The notes below the pieces were generated by a model. The model was not told the origin of the DNA, searched no databases, and was given only the letters and a program-made list of their open reading frames with translations. The translations under genes were made by a program, and so were the position numbers. Shown here one piece after another: positions 59,014-64,000 of a DNA stretch of 64,000 bases; position 1 is the stretch's first letter; every line of letters begins with the position of its first letter. The DNA lies in the NCBI RefSeq assembly GCF_003797125.1, contig NZ_RKKE01000005.1, positions 62,001 through 126,000 on the forward strand. The letters are read 5' to 3'. The stretch is from Shewanella frigidimarina (GTDB taxonomy: Bacteria; Pseudomonadota; Gammaproteobacteria; Enterobacterales; Shewanellaceae).

Positions 59014-60248
59014 AATGGGATACCTAAAGCTTGAAGTTGCTGGGAATGAAGTTGCTGTTGCATGACCATATTAATGGCCAGACGAGACTCAGTATCGAGG
59101 GCGTCCATATATCGGCGCAGCCACACCTCATAACTGACTTGGCTTTGATCTTTTACTTTGGCAAGTTCTTCGGTAATGGTGCGACTAAGCGATAGTGCGC
59201 GGGTGAGTAATGCTTGTTGGTCGAGCAAATTTTGTTGCTGCTGACGCAATACCTCAATCTGGTTGGTTAATTCTAAATAAGTGCGATCGCGATTAATCAT
59301 TTGTTCGGCTTGAGATTGTTGCCATCCAGATAATTCGCTTTGTGATAACGCTGATCCAAACGTGATAGGCACTGTGATACCGACACCCAATTGTTGATCA
59401 TCAACAGGCCCATCTGAGGTGTTTTTAGCGGTTAATGACACCGTCCATGGGTCTTGTTCGCCAGCTTGTTGGCTGTTAATGATCAGCATTTGTTGTTGCT
59501 GTTGCAGTACCTGTAATTGCCATAATGGATGTTGACTCAGATCATTTTCTATTTGAGAAGAGCCCACTAGAGAGCGGGCTGTTTCGGCAATTTTCTGCGG
59601 CACATCTCTTTGGCCAGTAAGTTGAGTAAATAAGGTCATCGCTTCATTTTTCGACTGTTTAATGATTATTTTTTCAAGATCAATGTCGATTAATTCTCGT
59701 TCCAGCAATAAAGAATTAGCAATAGGCAGCTCTCCCACCTCCGCTAATTTTTTTTGCTGGGCGTACAATTTATTAAGTAATGTTGCTTTACGTAAAAGCT
59801 GGGAAAATTTTACCGAGGCTAAGCGTTGGTCCCACAAGCTTTGTCTGAGTAAGCCCGAGAGATACAAACCTTGTAAGGCCCGTTGTTGAGCCACTATGGC
59901 TTGCGTGAGCTGCTTTAGCTGTTTATCACTGGCATATAAACTCGGGGATTTTATGGGCAAATTAAGTGAAAGTTCTTGCTCATGAATGTTACTATTATCG
60001 GTGCTACCGAGGTGCTTTAAACTGATATTAGGTAAACCGTTAAGCCAAGTAGAGCTAGTTAAATTTGCTTCATTGCTTACGGTCATTACTGAATGGCTAT
60101 TACTCGTTTGGGTAGGATTATTTAATCGAACTTGGCTCATGTTGAGTAGCTGTCCCAGCTCAGTATTGTCAGCGGCATGGCTAAGGCCAATGCTACAGAT
60201 AAACACTGCCAACAAACCTATATTGATACCAGACGAATTTTTAAACAT
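59010..60248 (-). CDS. TolC-family outer-membrane channel, CzcC type
   Basis: A protein of 412 residues: signal peptide (MFKNSSGINIGLLAVFICSIGLSHA), then two long helical repeats of the outer-membrane efflux protein family (about 110-220, 290-410). An open frame continues to 60326, but the start at 60248 gives a proper signal peptide, and 60326 falls inside an inverted repeat. First gene of the metal-efflux operon. Confidence 0.85.
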   Translation of the reverse strand: MFKNSSGINIGLLAVFICSIGLSHAADNTELGQLLNMSQVRLNNPTQTSNSHSVMTVSNEANLTSSTWLNGLPNISLKHLGSTDNSNIHEQELSLNLPIKSPSLYASDKQLKQLTQAIVAQQRALQGLYLSGLLRQSLWDQRLASVKFSQLLRKATLLNKLYAQQKKLAEVGELPIANSLLLERELIDIDLEKIIIKQSKNEAMTLFTQLTGQRDVPQKIAETARSLVGSSQIENDLSQHPLWQLQVLQQQQQMLIINSQQAGEQDPWTVSLTAKNTSDGPVDDQQLGVGITVPITFGSALSQSELSGWQQSQAEQMINRDRTYLELTNQIEVLRQQQQNLLDQQALLTRALSLSRTITEELAKVKDQSQVSYEVWLRRYMDALDTESRLAINMVMQQQLHSQQLQALGIPL

Positions 60249-60311
60249 AAGACGTTTCTTTGAGTAATACAGTATGTCTTTATTGTCGGTGTTAACAGCT
60301 TGAAAATCTTT

Positions 60312-60351
60312 GGATATATGTATCATAAAAGGTTCTATGGTACATATGTCC
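60312..60351. promoter_or_regulatory. Large inverted repeat in the divergent efflux promoter
   Basis: GGATATATGTATCAT (60312-60326) and ATGGTACATATGTCC (60337-60351) are reverse complements in 13 of 15 positions, with a 10-base spacer. Placed between the efflux operon and the divergent regulator, it is a strong operator candidate. Confidence 0.7.
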
Positions 60352-60393
60352 TATAAATTAATTGATTGATATTACATTTATTTAGGAGTTGTC

Positions 60394-60918
60394 ATGAAGG
60401 ATGTTGTCATTATCTCTTTGCTAGGATTAAACATATTGTTTAAACTTTTTGACACCATCGCTGACGCCCAATTTGGCGCGCCAGAATTGCATATATTGCT
60501 AGAAATTATGCTGATTTTGTTAACTGCAATTGGAACAATTTATTTGAGTTATGATTTAGTTCGTCGCTCACGAGAAATGAAACAGTTAGCGAAACAACTC
60601 ATCAATGCAGATAAAAAAATCGACAACCTCTCGAGCCATATGCGATCTGCGAGACAAGAGTACAGTAAAGCCGTGTCGATCCAATTTCATACATGGAGCT
60701 TTACCAAAAGCGAACAACAAGTGGCATTTTTATTGTTAAAAGGCCTTAGCTTTAAAGAGATTGCCGAAGTACGTCAAACCAAAGAAAAAACAGTAAGACA
60801 ACAAGCTTCATCCATTTACGGTAAAGCGACTGTGGACGGGCGACACACTTTTTGTGCTTGGTTTATGGAAGATTTCATTCAAGAACATGACCAAGACTTG
60901 GTCAATAACTATCAATAA
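60394..60918 (+). CDS. Membrane-anchored LuxR-type regulator
   Basis: A 174-residue protein with two membrane helices (about 4-24 and 32-56), a short coiled coil (60-98) and a C-terminal LuxR/GerE helix-turn-helix (about 103-160: FTKSEQQVAFLLLKGLSFKEIAEVRQTKEKTVRQQASSIYGK in shorter blocks). The build of helices plus cytosolic HTH without receiver domain implies direct control from the membrane. AGGAG supports the start. Divergent from the metal-efflux operon, its likely target. A 10-base duplication (CAATAACTAT) spans its stop codon. Confidence 0.85.
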   Translation: MKDVVIISLLGLNILFKLFDTIADAQFGAPELHILLEIMLILLTAIGTIYLSYDLVRRSREMKQLAKQLINADKKIDNLSSHMRSARQEYSKAVSIQFHTWSFTKSEQQVAFLLLKGLSFKEIAEVRQTKEKTVRQQASSIYGKATVDGRHTFCAWFMEDFIQEHDQDLVNNYQ

Positions 60919-61114
60919 CTATCAAGTAAAAAGCATAAGTTTTATGCTTACAAACAGCATCCTATAATACTTTGATTATACGATGCTGCTAGATGATAAA
61001 ACTTGGTATGACTCTGGCCTGATTCTGGCATTTTAGGCGCTAGAGCAATATGTGCCTTTTACCTTGAAAACATTGTTCTAACGCTAAATAACCTTATGAG
61101 ATAAAGGATGAGTG

Positions 61115-61768
61115 TTACCCAGAAACTGACGCGTTTTCTGTCTGTTTTTCAGCTAACCACTGCAAAAAGACCTTAATGTTAGGGGGCCGCTTTTGTGAAT
61201 GCCCCATCAGTTGTGTCATGGCAAAACTATGTTGATAGTACATTTCTGCATCGTTGTAATGTTTTTGCGCATCATCGCTATTGATCATCGCACCGCGTAA
61301 ATAGTCACACAGTAACTCACTGCGGTTAAAGCCACTGACCTCACCAATTTCCATTAAGGTTTGTGCATTCCACTGCTGATATTGCTCAAGAACCCGCTCA
61401 AAGCGCTCACGATAGTAATCACTAGCTTGTGATAAAATGGCCTCGTTAGGAACCACTCGGGCAATGACAAATGCTTGCTCAGACAAAATACGATACAAAC
61501 GCTGGCAATGATGAAAAATAAACCGTAAATAAGGGTCGCTATACTGTTGATTGTCTTGTTCAGCTTGCATTAGCCAATGGCGATAATCAGCACAGGCAAC
61601 AGCAATAATTAAGTCTGCTTCTGAAGTAAAGTGATTGTAAATTGTGCCTTTGGATATCTGGCTAGCTTGGACTAAATGCGAGCGGCACAAATCAAAGGTT
61701 TTACGCCCCTTTAAACAACGTTGTGATACTTCTATCAGATAGTTGCCACGTTGTTCCCAGCTGCTCAT
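61115..61768 (-). CDS. TetR-family regulator
   Basis: A 217-residue regulator; SHLVQASQISKGTIYNHFTSEADLI is the recognition region of a TetR HTH, the rest a helical ligand domain. GAGG 6 bases before ATG 61768 favours this start over 61780. Divergent from a LysR gene; target unknown. Confidence 0.87.
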   Translation of the reverse strand: MSSWEQRGNYLIEVSQRCLKGRKTFDLCRSHLVQASQISKGTIYNHFTSEADLIIAVACADYRHWLMQAEQDNQQYSDPYLRFIFHHCQRLYRILSEQAFVIARVVPNEAILSQASDYYRERFERVLEQYQQWNAQTLMEIGEVSGFNRSELLCDYLRGAMINSDDAQKHYNDAEMYYQHSFAMTQLMGHSQKRPPNIKVFLQWLAEKQTENASVSG

Positions 61769-61889
61769 TTCGGGCCTCATCTTATTTGGGTTAATAAAGC
61801 GTTAACAGTTCACATTTACACTATAGCAGGCTTTGTGGATACCCTTTATTGAGTAATACTGATACCACTATGAACTTATTCAATAGCCC

Positions 61890-62756
61890 ATGTTAAAAAT
61901 AGAATTACTTGAAAGTTTTATTGCTGTTGCTGAATGCGGCAACTTGTCTAAAGCAGCCGATAAAATTTGCCGAACCCAATCAACACTTAGCCTACAAGTT
62001 AAAAAACTTGAAGAAAGTGTCGGCCAAACCTTGCTGATTAGAGACAACAAAGGCGTCACCTTGACCGAGTCTGGTGAAACGCTGCTTAACTACGCCTATA
62101 AAATGATGCAACTTAACTCGCAAGCAATTGATGAGTTAAAAGACTGTCAAAACCGTGAAGTGATCCGCCTTGGTGTACCCACCGATTTTATAAAATGTTA
62201 CTTAAGCAGCTGCTTGTTAGAATTTATCCGTGAATTTACGAGCATAGAGCTTGTTATCGACACCGACGTAAGTGGCAATTTATACAAACGCTTACACCAA
62301 GGGGAATTTGACGTCATTGTCGCAACCCATTGGCAAGTGCCTACGAACGGCGAGTTACTCTTCACACGTCGTTTTAAATGGGTTTCGGCGGTCGAAGGCA
62401 ACGCTCATAAGCGCAAAACGATTCCGATGGGATTATACCCAGAAAATTGTCCGATTAGAGCGCAAGTGTTTGCTAACCATCGACTCTCAATGCGACCTAT
62501 TAATGTGTTGCTGTCGACTCCATCACCACAAGCCTTGTGCATGGCAGTTGAGAATGACTTAGTGATTGCGCCAATAGCCGAATTTAGAATCACTGACCAA
62601 ATGCAGGTGCTAGACCCGATTGAACATGGATTACCTATACTGCCCATGTTTAATGAATCGCTATACCTCAACCCAGATACACAAACCTACGCTACGTTGC
62701 AGCTGATTAATTTGATTAAAGCCAATGTTGAGCAAAAGGGCTATCAACTCGACTAG
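61890..62756 (+). CDS. LysR-family regulator
   Basis: A 288-residue LysR protein: LLESFIAVAECGNLSKAADKICRTQSTLSLQVKKLEE is the winged HTH, and residues about 90-288 the substrate-binding-like effector domain. It is tail-to-tail with a Dcu transporter gene, so its target may be elsewhere. Confidence 0.93.
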   Translation: MLKIELLESFIAVAECGNLSKAADKICRTQSTLSLQVKKLEESVGQTLLIRDNKGVTLTESGETLLNYAYKMMQLNSQAIDELKDCQNREVIRLGVPTDFIKCYLSSCLLEFIREFTSIELVIDTDVSGNLYKRLHQGEFDVIVATHWQVPTNGELLFTRRFKWVSAVEGNAHKRKTIPMGLYPENCPIRAQVFANHRLSMRPINVLLSTPSPQALCMAVENDLVIAPIAEFRITDQMQVLDPIEHGLPILPMFNESLYLNPDTQTYATLQLINLIKANVEQKGYQLD

Positions 62757-62822
62757 CCGTTCTCATGCCAACCACTCTGCCTGCTCTACTATCTACATAT
62801 CTACTATCGTTTCTACTGTGAC

Positions 62823-64000
62823 TTACAACATTAGGCTGCCAAACAAAAAGGCCAATAACACGCTCGATGCAATTGTCACTACGCCAGGGATCAAAAATGG
62901 GTGGTTAAAAACCGCCTTGCCAATCCGCGTTGAGCCAGTGTCGTCCATCTCTACTGCAGCCAACAACGTTGGGTAAGTAGGTAATACAAATAACGCGCTA
63001 ACCGCGGCAAATGACGCTATCGCCGTTAATGGACTCACCCCTATTGCTAATGCAGCAGGCATTAATGCTTTAGTGGTCGCACCTTGTGAATACAATAACA
63101 TTGAGGCAAAAAATAATGCTACCGATAACAGCCAAGGCTGACTTTGAAGTAAGGTCCCAGCAACGTCTTTAATTTCGTCAATATGGTTAGACACAAAAGT
63201 GTCGCCCAACCAGGCTACACCTAACACACAAATACACGCCGACATGCCTGACTTAAAGGTCGAAGCATTAGAAATCTTGCTGGCATCTAAACGGCAAAAC
63301 CACGTTATTGCTGCAGCGGCAGATAGCATAAACAACATAATCGCCACATCGCGTGACAGTACTGGGTGCGTAATTAAGCCGACCTTATCAGAGATTACGG
63401 TGGCGTAAGACATCACAGCTACTATCGCAATTAAGAATATGGCTACCGATCGCTTAGCGCCCGGTAATAACGTCACTTGAGTTTCACCACGGGTTTTCAC
63501 CAATCCACTGGCTAAACGCTGCTGATAAATAGGATCTTGTGCTAGCGGCTTGCCGAGCATAGACGCAACTGCAGCGCCAATTAAACAAGCAATAAACGTC
63601 GATGGAATACACACAGCCAATAACACTAAGTAATCCACACCAAAGGGTTCTAAAATACCCGAAAAAAACACCACAGCGGCAGAAATGGGTGATGCTGTAA
63701 TGGCAACTTGTGAGGCGACAACTGCGATAGATAGAGGCCGAGATGGACGAATACCTTGCTCTTTAGCCACTTCAGCAATCACAGGCAGCGTCGAAAATGC
63801 TGTATGACCAGTACCTGCAAATAAAGTCATAAAATACGTGACGATAGGTGCTAAAAACGTAATATGCTTAGGGTGCTTACGCAGCAATTTTTCTGCAATA
63901 GACACCAAATAGTCCATGCCACCCGCTTCTTGCATCGTAGCGATGGCGGTAATCACCGACATAATAATCAGCATCACATCGATGGGAATAGCACCTGGTG
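62823..64000 (-). CDS. Anaerobic C4-dicarboxylate transporter, Dcu family (5' end beyond window)
   Basis: The visible 392 residues lack about 45-55 N-terminal ones, cut by the right edge; the frame is open through PGAIPIDVM to the end. FAGTGHTAFSTLPVIAEVAKEQG resembles DcuA, while ALMPAALAIGVSPLTAIASF and LAAVEMDDTGSTRIGK resemble DcuB. It exchanges fumarate, malate, aspartate and succinate, mainly during anaerobic fumarate respiration. Which of DcuA or DcuB it is cannot be settled here. Confidence 0.92.
   Translation of the reverse strand, partial: PGAIPIDVMLIIMSVITAIATMQEAGGMDYLVSIAEKLLRKHPKHITFLAPIVTYFMTLFAGTGHTAFSTLPVIAEVAKEQGIRPSRPLSIAVVASQVAITASPISAAVVFFSGILEPFGVDYLVLLAVCIPSTFIACLIGAAVASMLGKPLAQDPIYQQRLASGLVKTRGETQVTLLPGAKRSVAIFLIAIVAVMSYATVISDKVGLITHPVLSRDVAIMLFMLSAAAAITWFCRLDASKISNASTFKSGMSACICVLGVAWLGDTFVSNHIDEIKDVAGTLLQSQPWLLSVALFFASMLLYSQGATTKALMPAALAIGVSPLTAIASFAAVSALFVLPTYPTLLAAVEMDDTGSTRIGKAVFNHPFLIPGVVTIASSVLLAFLFGSLML

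Noticed and set aside
60931-60949. Terminator after the LuxR-type gene (AAGCATAA/TTATGCTT)
   Set aside because: The stem is short and A+T-rich with no following T run; it is too weak to list.

Overview
This 64 kb window looks like chromosomal DNA of a marine gammaproteobacterium, most likely Shewanella or a close relative. Grounds: moderate A+T content, many enteric-type housekeeping genes (opgGH, rsmJ, rlmJ, ribB, prlC, gor, dcu), a Pseudomonas-type lipase with its chaperone, many envelope transporters, and an intergenic repeat of a kind I associate with Shewanella. No rRNA, tRNA, CRISPR array or prophage was seen. The genus is an inference from gene content.

Layout. 1-5 kb: 3'-truncated PLD/DEAD helicase, class II Fic protein with a repeated operator-like site, sulfotransferase-like gene, MFS transporter. 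5-12.7 kb: lipoprotein, opgGH (osmoregulated periplasmic glucans), lipase plus lipase foldase. 12.7-23.3 kb: Fur-box leader and FecA-like TonB receptor, chemoreceptor, NimR/NimT-like divergent pair, HPP protein, YddG-like exporter, and the divergent rRNA methyltransferases rsmJ and rlmJ. 23.3-34.8 kb: structured repeat, M28 peptidase / lytic transglycosylase / LemA-like cluster, AcrAB-type RND pump, metallo-beta-lactamase-fold gene with divergent TetR regulator and tandem operators, Tag-like protein, thioesterase. 35-43.9 kb: FMN riboswitch and ribB, small enzymes and regulators, prlC, a barrel protein and a secreted basic protein. 44-48.3 kb: gor, an IS481-type transposase that seems to lack its third catalytic acid, a DASS anion transporter. 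48.6-54.5 kb: the phosphate locus. 54.5-60.9 kb: a heavy-metal RND system (DUF3240, CzcA, CzcB, CzcC types) divergent from a membrane-anchored LuxR-type regulator. 61-64 kb: TetR, LysR and a 5'-truncated Dcu C4-dicarboxylate transporter.

The most interesting region is 48.6-54.5 kb. All genes point the same way: a divergent CYTH/TTM-like protein, a canonical CYTH/TTM (tripolyphosphatase-type) enzyme, an OprO/OprP-type phosphate porin, a CYTH-like protein with a signal peptide, a DUF47/PhoU-like protein and a PiT phosphate transporter. I read this as a possible route for taking up and breaking down tripolyphosphate or short polyphosphate: porin across the outer membrane, exported TTM protein in the periplasm, PiT/DUF47 for released phosphate, cytoplasmic TTM enzymes inside. 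The individual families are known; the exported CYTH protein in this arrangement and the joint role are my inference. Next to it lies a degenerate TTAAC-TATCG repeat array between PiT and the metal-efflux operon.
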